NCBI GenBank assembly: GCA_030616165.1
Contig: JAUWXV010000072.1
Coordinates: 1-14,754 of the forward strand
Reading direction: 5' to 3'
Length of the DNA stretch: 14,754 nt
Source: a bacterium
GTDB taxonomy: Bacteria > SM23-31 > JAUVVT01
Shown here: positions 1-7,370 of the stretch, piece after piece
Numbering within the stretch: position 1 is the first letter of the stretch
Layout: each line of letters starts with the position of its first letter
Program-made: the position numbers and the translations under genes
Notes under the pieces: generated by a model
The model's database searches: none
What the model saw: only the letters and a program-made list of their open reading frames with translations
Told to the model about the DNA's origin: nothing

Positions 1-387
1 AAGTTCTGGATTAAGAACCTCAAAATTGCTGACATTTTTCACAATATCTCCTGCTTTAAAGACTCCAGCACCTTTAAAACGAAGATTAACTTTATCTGGT
101 CTTTTGTTTATTAATTTCAATCTAACCTGTTTCAAATTCATCACGATTTCAGAAACATCTTCACGAACCCCATGGATTGTCGATAATTCATGAAGTACAT
201 TTTCTATCCGCACAGATGTAATAGCTGTCCCAGGCAAAGATGACAAAAGAACCCTCCTTAATGAATTTCCTATAGTAACACCGAATCCCCTTTCCAGCGG
301 CTGAACTATAAATTTACCATATATATTTGAATAAGTCGATTCATCTAATTCTATACTCTCCGGCATCTGTAAATTCAAAGAATTCAT
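1..387 (-). CDS. rpoA: RNA polymerase subunit alpha, N-terminal part (cut by window edge)
   Basis: The first 129 codons of the RNA polymerase alpha subunit; the rest lies beyond position 1. Alpha dimerises and nucleates assembly of beta and beta' into core enzyme. The reading frame starts [16 protein letters not shown] and contains the hallmark alpha N-terminal segments [20 protein letters not shown] (about residues 29-48), [20 protein letters not shown] and [19 protein letters not shown], which form the dimerisation and beta-contact region. The ATG at 387-385 is preceded by an AAAGGAT ribosome binding site at good spacing. It lies 66 bases after rpsD, the usual last-but-one position of the alpha operon, so rplQ would be expected next outside the window. 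No frameshift is seen. Identification is certain; only the C-terminal domain and linker cannot be judged. Confidence 0.97.
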   Translation of the reverse strand, partial: MNSLNLQMPESIELDESTYSNIYGKFIVQPLERGFGVTIGNSLRRVLLSSLPGTAITSVRIENVLHELSTIHGVREDVSEIVMNLKQVRLKLINKRPDKVNLRFKGAGVFKAGDIVKNVSNFEVLNPEL

Positions 388-431
388 AGATATCCTTTCT
401 ATATTTTTTAGTATATTAAATTAATTAAATC

Positions 432-463
432 CTCGAATATAATTTTTTTAATATTACTTCGAG
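432..463 (-). other. Imperfect hairpin overlapping the rpsD stop codon
   Basis: CTCGAA at 432-437 pairs with TTCGAG at 458-463, with a further weak AT stem inside and a T-rich loop. The rpsD stop codon (456-454) lies within it. No run of T follows on the minus strand, so it does not look like an intrinsic terminator. It could be an RNA-stability or coupling structure, or chance in AT-rich DNA. Confidence 0.25.
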
Positions 464-1083
464 TATAACTCAACAATAAATTTTTCATTAATCGTAACTG
501 GTATATCGCTTCTTTCAGGTATATCAACAAATTCACCTACCATATTTGCCTTATTAAGTGAAAGCCAGGGGAACTGTTTTCCTTCTTTGACTTTTCTCAT
601 CGAATTATGAATCAATTCCAATTTCTTGCTTTTTTCTCTGACTTTAATTATATCCCCCTTTTTCACAAGGTAAGAAGGAATATCCACAATTTTATCATTA
701 ACCATAAAGTGTCTATGTCTGATCAACTGTCTGGCAGATTTTCTTGATGGAGCAAAACCAAGACGAAATGTAACATTATCGAGCCTTTGTTCGAGCATCT
801 TCAGCAGATTTTCGCCGGTTATACCTCTTTCTCTTTCCGCTTTTTGAAAATAATTTCTGAATTGCTTTTCAAAGATACCGTATATCTGACGTGCTTTTTG
901 CTTTTCCCTTAATTGAATCCCATATTCTGAAACTTTGAATCTCTTATTTTTTCCATGCTGCCCAGGAGCAAAACTCCTTTTCTCAAACGAACATTTACCA
1001 CTAATACATCTATCCCCTTTTAAAAACAGTTTTTCACCTTCCCTACGACACAATTTACAATTTGGTCCAATATATCTAGCCAT
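454..1083 (-). CDS. rpsD: 30S ribosomal protein S4 (zinc-binding form)
   Basis: S4, a primary 16S rRNA binder that starts assembly of the 30S body. The 209-residue protein has the family length. Near the N-terminus Cys9, Cys12, Cys26 and Cys31 form the C-x2-C-x13-C-x4-C zinc site present in the C+ type of S4. The S4 RNA-binding domain follows at roughly residues 97-160, with LEQRLDNVTFRLGFAPSRKS and ARQLIRHRHFMVND as the signature. The start is ATG at 1083-1081 with an AGGA ribosome binding site, 9 bases after rpsK stops. In Escherichia coli S4 is the translational repressor of the alpha operon; whether that applies here cannot be read from this gene. Nothing is truncated. Confidence 0.98.
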   Translation of the reverse strand: MARYIGPNCKLCRREGEKLFLKGDRCISGKCSFEKRSFAPGQHGKNKRFKVSEYGIQLREKQKARQIYGIFEKQFRNYFQKAERERGITGENLLKMLEQRLDNVTFRLGFAPSRKSARQLIRHRHFMVNDKIVDIPSYLVKKGDIIKVREKSKKLELIHNSMRKVKEGKQFPWLSLNKANMVGEFVDIPERSDIPVTINEKFIVELYSK

Positions 1084-1092
1084 ATTATTTTC

Positions 1093-1482
1093 CTATACTC
1101 TTCTTCTTTTTGGTGGACGGCAGCCATTGTGAGGAATCGGAGTAACATCCTTTATGGAAGAAATCTCAAGTCCTGCTGCCTGGAGTGACCTAATTGCCGA
1201 TTCTCTTCCGGAACCAGGACCCTTCACCAAGACATCAACCTTTTTCAGTCCAAGTTCCATCGCTTCCTTTGCAGCTGCTTGGGCTGCTAATTGTGCTGCA
1301 AATGGCGTGTTTTTTCGAGAACCCTTAAAACCCATTCTCCCAGCTGATGACCAAGATATAACATTGCCATAAATATCTGTCAACGTTACTATAGTGTTAT
1401 TGAATGTAGATTTTATATTTGCTACTCCATTTGCATCAACTTTTTCTTTCTTTTTTGTCCTTTTCCTTTTTGCTTTTGCCAA
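1093..1482 (-). CDS. rpsK: 30S ribosomal protein S11, TTG start
   Basis: S11 lies on the 30S platform and contacts the RNA near the E site and the mRNA exit. The 129-residue protein shows the family core: [15 protein letters not shown] (about 22-36), [20 protein letters not shown] (45-64), [20 protein letters not shown] and the terminal [18 protein letters not shown]. The basic leader [15 protein letters not shown] matches other S11 N-termini, which fixes the start at TTG (1482-1480). A GGGG run at 1493-1490 is the only ribosome binding site candidate and is weak. The ATG at 1495 is out of frame. It lies between rpsM (30 bases upstream) and rpsD, the standard alpha-operon order. Confidence 0.97.
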   Translation of the reverse strand: MAKAKRKRTKKKEKVDANGVANIKSTFNNTIVTLTDIYGNVISWSSAGRMGFKGSRKNTPFAAQLAAQAAAKEAMELGLKKVDVLVKGPGSGRESAIRSLQAAGLEISSIKDVTPIPHNGCRPPKRRRV

Positions 1483-1512
1483 TTTCCAACCCCATTTTTT
1501 ATTTAAGTATTT

Positions 1513-1887
1513 TTATTTTTTCTTTCTTTTCGCACCAATAGTCTTTTTCCTTCCTTTTCGCGTTCTTGCATTTGTTTTTGATCTTTGACCACGAACCGGT
1601 AAACCCTTTTTATGTCTGAGTCCCCTGTAACAACTAATATCCATCAGCCTCTTTATATTCATCGAAACTTCAGCACGAAGTGTTCCCTCTACCTTATAAT
1701 CAGTGGAAATAATCGTCCTTATTTTTTTCGTCTCTTCATCGGTAAGTTCATGAACCCTCTTATCAGGATTCACATCACATTCTTGAAGTATTTTACCTGA
1801 TGTGGATTTGCCTATACCGTAAATATACATTAAAGCTATTATGACTCTTTTATTTCTGGGAATATCAACTCCCGCTATACGTGCCAA
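1513..1887 (-). CDS. rpsM: 30S ribosomal protein S13, TTG start
   Basis: S13 is a head protein of the 30S subunit that forms bridges to the 50S subunit and contacts the P-site tRNA. I place the start at TTG 1887-1885, giving [15 protein letters not shown], the exact family N-terminus, and 124 residues. A strong AGGAGG lies 5 bases upstream. A GTG at 1893 in the same frame would add two residues but overlaps that ribosome binding site, so it is rejected. The body shows the helix-hairpin motif [13 protein letters not shown], the [20 protein letters not shown] signature and a very basic tail ending [11 protein letters not shown] that threads towards tRNA. It is the first small-subunit gene of the alpha block, 83 bases after rpmJ. 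Confidence 0.97.
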   Translation of the reverse strand: MARIAGVDIPRNKRVIIALMYIYGIGKSTSGKILQECDVNPDKRVHELTDEETKKIRTIISTDYKVEGTLRAEVSMNIKRLMDISCYRGLRHKKGLPVRGQRSKTNARTRKGRKKTIGAKRKKK

Positions 1888-1970
1888 AAACACCTCCTTT
1901 TTATAAAATAACTTTTATCACTATATAAACTTAATTTATCTATAAAAATAGTCTTTTCCTTAATAAACAA

Positions 1971-2084
1971 TTATCCTTGTCTCTGTTTATGCCTCTTATT
2001 CTTGCATATTACCCTTATTACTCCCTTTCTTCGAACTATTTTACAATTTATACATATCTTTTTCACAGATGTTCTTACTTTCAT
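1971..2084 (-). CDS. rpmJ: 50S ribosomal protein L36 (zinc-binding form)
   Basis: A 37-codon gene. The protein begins [20 protein letters not shown] and ends with RHKQRQG, an unmistakable L36. Cys11, Cys14, Cys27 and His32 make the C-x2-C-x12-C-x4-H zinc knuckle of the C+ type. L36 is a late-assembling 50S protein near the base of the L7/L12 stalk. The start is ATG with an AGAG element about 8 bases upstream. Position between infA and rpsM is canonical. It is bordered by 88 bases upstream and 83 bases downstream (to the rpsM TTG), the loosest spacing inside this cluster after the tuf-rpsJ and rpmD-rpsE gaps. Confidence 0.96.
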   Translation of the reverse strand: MKVRTSVKKICINCKIVRRKGVIRVICKNKRHKQRQG

Positions 2085-2113
2085 TTTGAACTCTAAAATT
2101 TCTATTTTTTAAA

Positions 2114-2142
2114 TTTATCCCTTTATAATTTTCGTGATTCAA
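2114..2142 (-). promoter_or_regulatory. Possible sigma70-type promoter before rpmJ
   Basis: On the minus strand TTGAAT (2142-2137) and GATAAA (2119-2114) are 17 bases apart, each 4 of 6 matches to the -35 and -10 consensus. It lies in the 88-base infA-rpmJ gap, so it could drive the rpmJ-rpsM-rpsK-rpsD-rpoA block separately. Such matches occur often by chance in AT-rich DNA, so this is only a candidate. Confidence 0.22.
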
Positions 2143-2172
2143 TTAATTTTCTACCCGTCTATTAAATCGGTC

Positions 2173-2391
2173 TCACTTATACCTATAAATAATTCTTCCC
2201 TTAGTTAGGTCATAGGTAGAAATTTCAACAGTAACCTTATCACCGGGTAGAATTTTTATAAAATGCATCCTCATTCTCCCAGAAATATGAGCCAAGATTT
2301 TATGTCCATTTTCTAATTGAACACGAAAGTATGCATTTGGCAATGTCTCAGTAACTATACCATCAATTTTAATTGGTTCTTCTTTAGCCAA
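2173..2391 (-). CDS. infA: Translation initiation factor IF-1, TTG start
   Basis: IF-1 binds the A site of the 30S subunit during initiation and cooperates with IF-2 and IF-3. The 72-residue protein is a single OB fold of full family length. Diagnostic stretches are [58 protein letters not shown] and the terminal YRYK. The start is TTG (2391-2389), giving [11 protein letters not shown], with AAAGGGA spaced about 7 bases upstream; that ribosome binding site overlaps the end of map, so the two may be translationally coupled. No in-frame ATG would fit the family N-terminus. The map-infA-rpmJ order is common outside the Proteobacteria. Confidence 0.97.
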   Translation of the reverse strand: MAKEEPIKIDGIVTETLPNAYFRVQLENGHKILAHISGRMRMHFIKILPGDKVTVEISTYDLTKGRIIYRYK

Positions 2392-2402
2392 TTTTATTCC
2401 CT

Positions 2403-3143
2403 TTAAGTTAATATATCTGGATCACCGCCTGTTATTGCAATTGTATTCTCAAAGTGAGCAGATGGTTTTCCATCAGCGGTTAATACTGTCCAGTCATTTT
2501 CTGAAGTCTTCACTTCAAATCCCCCCATATTTACCATTGGTTCTATAGCAAGTACCATACCTTTGATTAACCTTCTACCAGTATGAGGAACTCCAAAATT
2601 TGGAACATCTGGCTCTTCGTGAACATTTATACCAACGCCATGCCCGGCAAGGTCTCTGACGACATTAAATCCCGCTCTCTCAACAACCTCTTGTATAGCA
2701 CTGGAAATATCATAAAGCCTGTTGCCAATCCTCGCTTTTTGAATCCCTGCATATAAAGACTGCTCTGCAACTGTAAGAAGTCTCATCTTCTCTTCAGAAA
2801 CCTCTCCCACTGGAAAGGTTTTTGCCGAATCACTAATATAACCATTTTTTCCCACACCAACATCTATACTAACTAATTGACCTTCTTTAATAATTCTCTT
2901 ACCTGGAATCCCATGAACTACCTCATCATCAATTGAAATACAGCTGTTGGCTGGAAAACCGCGATACCCTTTAAATACAGGCAAAGCCTCAAATGAATGT
3001 AAAAATTCTACAATAGCATCATCCACTTTCTCAGTTGTAATTCCAGGCTTTACTATATCTTTCAACATTTCAAATAATTTTGCACTTATTTTACCGCATT
3101 CTCTTATTAACTCAATCTCTTGAACCGATTTTTTTATTACCAT
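2403..3143 (-). CDS. map: Methionine aminopeptidase, type I
   Basis: Removes the initiator methionine from nascent proteins whose second residue is small, after deformylation. The 246-residue enzyme has the pita-bread fold with all five metal ligands visible: Asp94 ([11 protein letters not shown]), Asp105 ([11 protein letters not shown]), His168 ([15 protein letters not shown]), Glu201 ([10 protein letters not shown]) and Glu232 ([11 protein letters not shown]). His77 in EVVHGIPG is the expected substrate-binding histidine. No N-terminal zinc-finger or extension is present, so it is the short bacterial type Ia-like form. The start is ATG, 6 bases after adk stops, suggesting coupling. Placement with adk between secY and infA matches many low-GC and thermophilic bacteria. 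Many neighbours start Met-Ala and so would be substrates. Confidence 0.97.
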   Translation of the reverse strand: MVIKKSVQEIELIRECGKISAKLFEMLKDIVKPGITTEKVDDAIVEFLHSFEALPVFKGYRGFPANSCISIDDEVVHGIPGKRIIKEGQLVSIDVGVGKNGYISDSAKTFPVGEVSEEKMRLLTVAEQSLYAGIQKARIGNRLYDISSAIQEVVERAGFNVVRDLAGHGVGINVHEEPDVPNFGVPHTGRRLIKGMVLAIEPMVNMGGFEVKTSENDWTVLTADGKPSAHFENTIAITGGDPDILT

Positions 3144-3149
3144 TAATTT

Positions 3150-3791
3150 TCATTCCATCAATGAAATGATATTTTTATGTATATTCCTTATATCATTATT
3201 CCCATCTACCTCAACAAGCAAACCAGAACTTTCATAAAACTCTTTTAGAGGCTGAGTCTCTTTTTTATAAACCTCAATCCTATTTTTTATGGTTTCTGGT
3301 TTATCATCTTCTCTCTGAATAACCTTTTCTCCGCATACCCTGCATACTCCATCCTCAGGTGGAGGATCGGTTAACATATTATATAATTCACCACATGACA
3401 AACATATTCTTCGATTCGAAAGGCGCTTGATTATTATATTCTCATCAATTTCTATATTGATAACTTTATCCAGAGTCTCACTATTTTTAGATAGTATTTC
3501 ATTTAAAAATTCTGCTTGAGGAACTGTTCTCGGATAACCATCAAGTATAAAACCATTCTCACAATCATCATTTTTTAATCGCTTATTAACTATATTGTTG
3601 ATCAAGGAATCTGGAACAAGTTTTCCCGAACGTAAGAAAGCTTCCGCTTCTATCCCTTCTGGTGTTTTATTGTTTATAACCTCTCTTAATATGTCTCCAG
3701 TAGAAATTTTTGGGATATTATATCTTTCTTTTAATAAATTTCCCTGAACACCTTTCCCGACTCCAGGTGCACCTAACAAGACAAGTCTCAT
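3150..3791 (-). CDS. adk: Adenylate kinase with zinc-binding lid
   Basis: Catalyses ATP + AMP to 2 ADP in the cytosol. The 213-residue protein has a P-loop GAPGVGKGVQ at 7-16, AMP-binding TGDILR (31-36), the FILDGYPRT segment (81-89), and a long-form lid with Cys130, Cys133, Cys150 and Cys153 (C-x2-C-x16-C-x2-C), the zinc site seen in many Gram-positive enzymes. Catalytic arginines correspond to Arg88, Arg127/128, Arg160 and Arg171. Oddly, the P-loop reads GKGVQ where the family almost always has GKGTQ: residue 15 is Val. The lid also lacks the common Tyr-His-x-x-Phe-Asn-Pro-Pro sequence and has YNMLTDPPPEDG instead. Start ATG, 4 bases after secY. Confidence 0.96.
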   Translation of the reverse strand: MRLVLLGAPGVGKGVQGNLLKERYNIPKISTGDILREVINNKTPEGIEAEAFLRSGKLVPDSLINNIVNKRLKNDDCENGFILDGYPRTVPQAEFLNEILSKNSETLDKVINIEIDENIIIKRLSNRRICLSCGELYNMLTDPPPEDGVCRVCGEKVIQREDDKPETIKNRIEVYKKETQPLKEFYESSGLLVEVDGNNDIRNIHKNIISLME

Positions 3792-3795
3792 TGTT

Positions 3796-5124
3796 TTATC
3801 TTCTCCCTCTTACTTTTCCAGTCTTTAGAAACCCATCGTAATGTCTCATTAAAAGATGTGATTCTATCTGCTGGAGCGTATCAAGGGCAACACCAACTAT
3901 AATTAACAGGCTCGTACCTCCATAAAATGAGGCAAAGTTAAAATCAACATTAGTGAACTTAACTATAAAGTAAGGGAAAATAGCAATGAAAGCCAAAGCA
4001 ATCGAACCAGGCAGTGTAATCTTCGTTAAAATATTGTCAATAAACTCCGAAGTCTTTTTCCCTGGTCTCACACCTGGAATAAACCCACCATATTTCTTCA
4101 TATTATCTGCCACATCGACAGGATTAAAAGCGATTGCGGTATAAAAATATGTAAAAAACACAATCAAAATAAACTCAATAGACCAATAAATAGGTGATTG
4201 GAATGAAAATTTACTTGCCAGATACTGCATAACCTCGTTTTCTCCAAAAAACGTAGTTAAAGTACTTGGAACAAACATAATAGCTTGCGCAAATATTATC
4301 GGCATAACGCCAGCAGTATTTACCCGCATTGGTATGTGAGTAGACTGACCACCATAAACTTTTCTCCCAATCACCCTTTTTGCATATTGAACTGGTATTT
4401 TCCTTGTTCCTTGGGTTAAAACTACAACTCCAGCAACAGTAATAAACATCAATGCAAGTAAAAACAATTCGGTCAAGATTGTTCTATTTCCATTAATTAA
4501 TTGACTCAATTCTACAAGTACTCCTGAAGGATAGCGTGCTATAATACCTATAAATATAATGAGTGATATTCCATTCCCGATTCCTCTCTCAGAAATCTGT
4601 TCTCCAAGCCACATAATAAAAATAGTTCCGCAGGTAAGTGTTATAACAGTAAGCATCTGAAAACCAAATCCTGGATTGGGAACAACAAGCTCACCACCCA
4701 TCGCAGGCATACTCTGAAGAAAAACGCTGACTCCAAACGATTGAAGTACCGAAATCCCAACTGTACCATAACGTGTATATTGAGTAATCTTCTTTCTACC
4801 TTCCTCCCCCTCTTTTTGAAGTCTTTGAAAAAAAGGCACCACAGCACCGAGCAATTGAATTATGATTGATGCGCTGATATATGGCATTATACCAAGAGCA
4901 AAAACCGTAGCCTTGCTAAATGCTCCCCCAGCAAACATATCGTACAGCCCAAAAAGTGTATTGGAAGCCTGAATTTCCCTGAAATATTCACCAAGTGCAG
5001 AAGCATTAATACCAGGACAGGGTACATGTCCTCCAATCCGATAAACTATCAGTATTAAAAGGGTAAATATTATTCTCCTTCTTAATTCCGGGATTTTAAA
5101 AGAATTTTGTAAACTGTCAATCAT
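3796..5124 (-). CDS. secY: Protein translocase channel subunit SecY
   Basis: The pore subunit of the SecYEG channel in the cytoplasmic membrane, which passes unfolded proteins with SecA or the ribosome. The 442-residue protein has about ten predicted membrane segments: roughly 15-35, 72-96, 118-137, 152-174, 182-202, 215-237, 268-292, 311-334, 368-390 and 398-416. The plug region lies near 58-70 (LFGLYDMFAGGAFS). Cytosolic loops for ribosome and SecA contact are near 238-267 (TRKIPVQYAKR) and 345-362 (FIPGVRPGKKTSEFI). The C-terminus, HLLMRHYDGFLKTGKVRGRR, is typical. The ATG overlaps the rplO stop codon as ATGA, so translation is probably coupled. Length and motifs are normal. Confidence 0.98.
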   Translation of the reverse strand: MIDSLQNSFKIPELRRRIIFTLLILIVYRIGGHVPCPGINASALGEYFREIQASNTLFGLYDMFAGGAFSKATVFALGIMPYISASIIIQLLGAVVPFFQRLQKEGEEGRKKITQYTRYGTVGISVLQSFGVSVFLQSMPAMGGELVVPNPGFGFQMLTVITLTCGTIFIMWLGEQISERGIGNGISLIIFIGIIARYPSGVLVELSQLINGNRTILTELFLLALMFITVAGVVVLTQGTRKIPVQYAKRVIGRKVYGGQSTHIPMRVNTAGVMPIIFAQAIMFVPSTLTTFFGENEVMQYLASKFSFQSPIYWSIEFILIVFFTYFYTAIAFNPVDVADNMKKYGGFIPGVRPGKKTSEFIDNILTKITLPGSIALAFIAIFPYFIVKFTNVDFNFASFYGGTSLLIIVGVALDTLQQIESHLLMRHYDGFLKTGKVRGRR

Positions 5125-5561
5125 AATCTTACTGCCTTACCTCCCGTTCTGGTAATTTTTTCTACAGCCGATTTACTGAATGCATCCGCCTCTACAGTTA
5201 GTGGTTTAGTTATTTCACCCCGTCCAAGAATTTTTAAATCTAACCTTTTTTTCTTTATAATACCAGATTTTATCAAACTGTCTTTATTTATAGTTTCGCC
5301 TTCAGAAAATTTTTCCAGTTGTTCAAGATTTACAATCTGAAACTCTTTCCTAAAAATATTAGTAAACCCGAACTTCGGAATTCTTCTCTGGAGAGGCATT
5401 TGCCCCCCTTCATACCCTGCTTTTCTTTTATAGCCAGACCGAGATTTCTGTCCCTTATGCCCCTTTCCACTGGTACCTCCATGACCTGATGATGACCCTC
5501 TTCCCAACCTCTTCTTTTTCTTCCTTGAATTTTTTGGTGCTTTTAACTCGTTTAGTTTCAT
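5121..5561 (-). CDS. rplO: 50S ribosomal protein L15
   Basis: L15 is a large-subunit protein binding 23S rRNA domains with a long basic N-terminal extension that reaches into the subunit core. I choose ATG 5561-5559, giving MKLNELKAPKNSRKKKKRLG, which matches the family N-terminus; a TTG two codons upstream is in frame but less likely. The protein is 146 residues, the usual size. Signatures are GRGSSSGHGGTSGKGHKGQK (about 21-40), a glycine- and basic-rich tract, then GGQMPLQRRIPKFGF and a C-terminal globular domain ending TRTGGKAVRL. It begins 2 bases after rpmD ends and overlaps secY by 4 bases. Confidence 0.96.
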   Translation of the reverse strand: MKLNELKAPKNSRKKKKRLGRGSSSGHGGTSGKGHKGQKSRSGYKRKAGYEGGQMPLQRRIPKFGFTNIFRKEFQIVNLEQLEKFSEGETINKDSLIKSGIIKKKRLDLKILGRGEITKPLTVEADAFSKSAVEKITRTGGKAVRL

Positions 5562-5563
5562 TT

Positions 5564-5749
5564 TCAATCCACTTCTTCGAACTTAATTAGATGTTTGACT
5601 ACATTAACCATCCCCCTTATCTGTGGAGCATCATCGTGAATTACACTATGGTGCAATCTTTTTAATCCAAGCGCATTTATTGTCCCTTTAATTCTCTCTT
5701 TCTGACCAATTACACTTTTTATTTGTGTTATTTTTATTTTCTTTCCCAT
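5564..5749 (-). CDS. rpmD: 50S ribosomal protein L30
   Basis: L30 is a small protein of the 50S subunit. The 61-residue chain begins MGKKIKITQIKSVIGQKERI and contains the diagnostic INALGLKRLHHSVIHDDAPQ and IRGMVNVVKHLIKFEEV. Length is at the bacterial norm. The start is ATG, but no clear ribosome binding site precedes it; the bases upstream are AAACAACACATAGT. The gene start is unusual: the first nine codons plus about ten upstream bases are repeated some 74 bases further upstream, with a GC-rich hairpin between the two copies. The protein itself appears intact and family-like, so the duplication seems to have preserved function. Expression may rely on a non-standard initiation signal or re-initiation after rpsE. 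Confidence 0.95.
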   Translation of the reverse strand: MGKKIKITQIKSVIGQKERIKGTINALGLKRLHHSVIHDDAPQIRGMVNVVKHLIKFEEVD

Positions 5750-5834
5750 ACTATGTGTTGTTTAGTGGGCAACCCTGCGGGCTGCCACTACATTACTTGT
5801 GTTATTTTTATTTTCCTTCCCTATACTATATGTT
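5721..5834. repeat. Imperfect direct repeat of the rpmD start, flanking a hairpin
   Basis: Copy A at 5721-5759 and copy B at 5795-5834 match in about 36 of 40 aligned columns. Copy A holds the real rpmD start. Copy B, read on the minus strand, encodes GRKIKITQVM then TAG, clearly a relic of GKKIKITQI, but one extra base splits its ATG (AT-A-G), so it cannot start there. Similarity ends abruptly on both sides. The 35 bases between the copies hold the hairpin at 5763-5790. Confidence 0.85.
5763..5790. repeat. GC-rich palindromic hairpin element
   Basis: TAGTGGGCA at 5763-5771 pairs with TGCCACTA at 5783-5790, with one bulged base. Inside it, CCC and GGG (5773-5775 with 5779-5781) pair around a three-base loop, giving a stem of about 11-12 pairs. 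Its base composition is far richer in G and C than the AT-rich surroundings. No T-run follows on the minus strand, so it is not a normal terminator. It resembles a small repetitive palindromic element, but only one copy is in the window. Confidence 0.7.
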
Positions 5835-5866
5835 CACAATTCTCAAATTTTCCATAAAACAGCAAT

Positions 5867-6361
5867 CTATTCGAATACTTCAGAAAATTTAATTCCCCTT
5901 TTTTTTGTAATTGAAAGAACGTTATCCAGACTTTCCAAAGCCACCATTGTTGCTTTAACAACATTATGAGGATTTGAAGAACCGATAGATTTTGAAAGGA
6001 TGTCCCGAATCCCCGCTGCCTCCATAATAGCTCTCACAGGCCCGCCTGCTATTACCCCAGTTCCTTGTGATGCAGGTTTAAGAAATACCTTAGCAGCACC
6101 ATATTTGCCCAGAATTTCATGGGGAATAGTGTTTTTATAAATTGGAATACGAACAAGATTTTTCTTTGCATTCTCAAATCCTTTTGATATAGCATCGGTT
6201 ACTTCATTTGCCTTCCCAAGACCAATACCAACATAACCATTCCCATTTCCAACAACAACTATCGCATTGAAACTGAACCTTCTTCCCCCTTTTACAACTT
6301 TTGCTACTCTGTTTATATGAACAACTTTTTCTTTTAGTTCTAAATCTGCAATATTTATCAT
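5867..6361 (-). CDS. rpsE: 30S ribosomal protein S5
   Basis: S5 sits on the 30S back near the mRNA entry channel and affects decoding accuracy. The 164-residue protein has an N-terminal double-stranded-RNA-binding-like domain with [20 protein letters not shown] and [20 protein letters not shown] (about 22-60), then the C-terminal domain with [40 protein letters not shown] and [12 protein letters not shown]. Length is typical. The start is ATG with a weak GAGA element some 11 bases upstream, 44 bases after rplR. The region between its stop and the rpmD start (117 bases) is unusual for the cluster because it carries the repeat-and-hairpin structure. Confidence 0.98.
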   Translation of the reverse strand: MINIADLELKEKVVHINRVAKVVKGGRRFSFNAIVVVGNGNGYVGIGLGKANEVTDAISKGFENAKKNLVRIPIYKNTIPHEILGKYGAAKVFLKPASQGTGVIAGGPVRAIMEAAGIRDILSKSIGSSNPHNVVKATMVALESLDNVLSITKKRGIKFSEVFE

Positions 6362-6405
6362 AATTTTAATTTCTCTTTCAATTTCATTAATATATTAAAC
6401 ATAAA

Positions 6406-6780
6406 TTAAAATTTTAATCCACCTTCCCTCACACCATCAGCAAGTGCTTTTATCCTGCCGTGATATTTATATCCACTTCGGTCAAAAACTATCTCTTCAA
6501 TATTTTTCTCCAATGCTTTTTTGGCCAGATATTTTCCAACTTCTCTTGAAATTTCTGTTTTTGTTTTCTTTTCCAATCCTTTAGAATCTCTCATAACCAT
6601 TCTGCCGTCAACAGTAAGAATAGTGACATTGGTTATGTCATCATTCAATTGAGCAATAATATTTTTCAATCCTCTGTAAACTACAAGGCGCGGTCGTTTG
6701 GGTGTGCCTGGTATTTTTTTTGTTATTTGTTTCTTAAGTGTTTGCCTCTTTTTTTTAAGTATTTTACTCTTTATCTTCAT
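6406..6780 (-). CDS. rplR: 50S ribosomal protein L18
   Basis: L18 binds 5S rRNA with L5 and L25-type proteins and joins it to the 50S central protuberance. The 124-residue protein has a basic N-terminal tail (about 1-25, [20 protein letters not shown]), then [26 protein letters not shown], a central segment, and the family C-terminus [20 protein letters not shown] followed by REGGLKF. The start is ATG with only a poor AAAGAT element upstream. It is 27 bases after rplF and 44 bases before rpsE, the standard spc order L6-L18-S5. Nothing abnormal seen. Confidence 0.97.
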   Translation of the reverse strand: MKIKSKILKKKRQTLKKQITKKIPGTPKRPRLVVYRGLKNIIAQLNDDITNVTILTVDGRMVMRDSKGLEKKTKTEISREVGKYLAKKALEKNIEEIVFDRSGYKYHGRIKALADGVREGGLKF

Positions 6781-6807
6781 TATATCTTTTAAATCTGATT
6801 CATAAAA

Positions 6808-7341
6808 TTAAACAGCTGTTTTTCCTGCTTTCTTTTTTACTTCCTCACCAACATATCTAATGCCTTTCCCTTTATAAGGCTCAGGTGGTTTAAAAGACCT
6901 TATTTTTGCTGCAACCTGCCCTACCAATTCTTTATCAATTCCCCTTATCTCAATTATCTGCTTCCTTAATTCCATATTAATCTCCTTTGGAGGAGAAAAA
7001 ATTATTGGATGTGAAAAACCGAGATTAAATATTACACAAGAACCTTTTTTTTCTACTTTGTATCCAATACCAACTATCTCAAGAGTCTTAGAAAATCCAT
7101 TTGTAACCCCTATAATCATATTGTTTATCAAACTACGAAACAATCCGTGCAGAGATTTCTGAAAATTATCATCAGAAAACCTTTTGACAAACAGAATACC
7201 ATTTTCGATCTCCACTTTAATACGCGGATGGAGTATCCGTTCCAATTCTCCCTTTGGTCCTATGACTTTAATCTTTTGGTCTTTTATTTCAACCTTTACA
7301 TTGTCAGGAATCTTAATTGGTTCTTTTCCTATTCTTGACAT
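6808..7341 (-). CDS. rplF: 50S ribosomal protein L6
   Basis: L6 lies near the sarcin-ricin loop and factor-binding site of the 50S subunit. The 177-residue protein contains two related L6 domains: MSRIGKEPIKIPDNVKVEI at the N-terminus and, in the second half, the family signature RGIDKELVGQVAAKIRSFKP with PEPYKGKGIRYVGEEVKKKA (about 134-172). Length is normal. The start is ATG with AAGGA spaced 7 bases upstream. It follows rpsH by 29 bases. No frameshift or missing signature is seen. Confidence 0.98.
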   Translation of the reverse strand: MSRIGKEPIKIPDNVKVEIKDQKIKVIGPKGELERILHPRIKVEIENGILFVKRFSDDNFQKSLHGLFRSLINNMIIGVTNGFSKTLEIVGIGYKVEKKGSCVIFNLGFSHPIIFSPPKEINMELRKQIIEIRGIDKELVGQVAAKIRSFKPPEPYKGKGIRYVGEEVKKKAGKTAV

Positions 7342-7370
7342 ATTTTATTCCTTAAAATAACGGTTAAATC

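Noticed and set aside
1493-1495. ATG just upstream of rpsK
   Set aside because: It is out of frame with S11; the frame it opens does not read as S11.
1888-1893. GTG start two codons upstream of the chosen rpsM start
   Set aside because: The GTG overlaps the AGGAGG ribosome binding site, and the S13 family N-terminus MARIAGV begins at the TTG.
4641-4847. Minus-strand 68-codon frame inside secY
   Set aside because: It is fully contained in secY in another frame; the SecY reading is complete and conserved, so this is a shadow.
5763-5790. Hairpin before rpmD as an ordinary terminator
   Set aside because: No T-run follows on the minus strand, and the genes downstream (rpmD, rplO, secY) need transcription through it.
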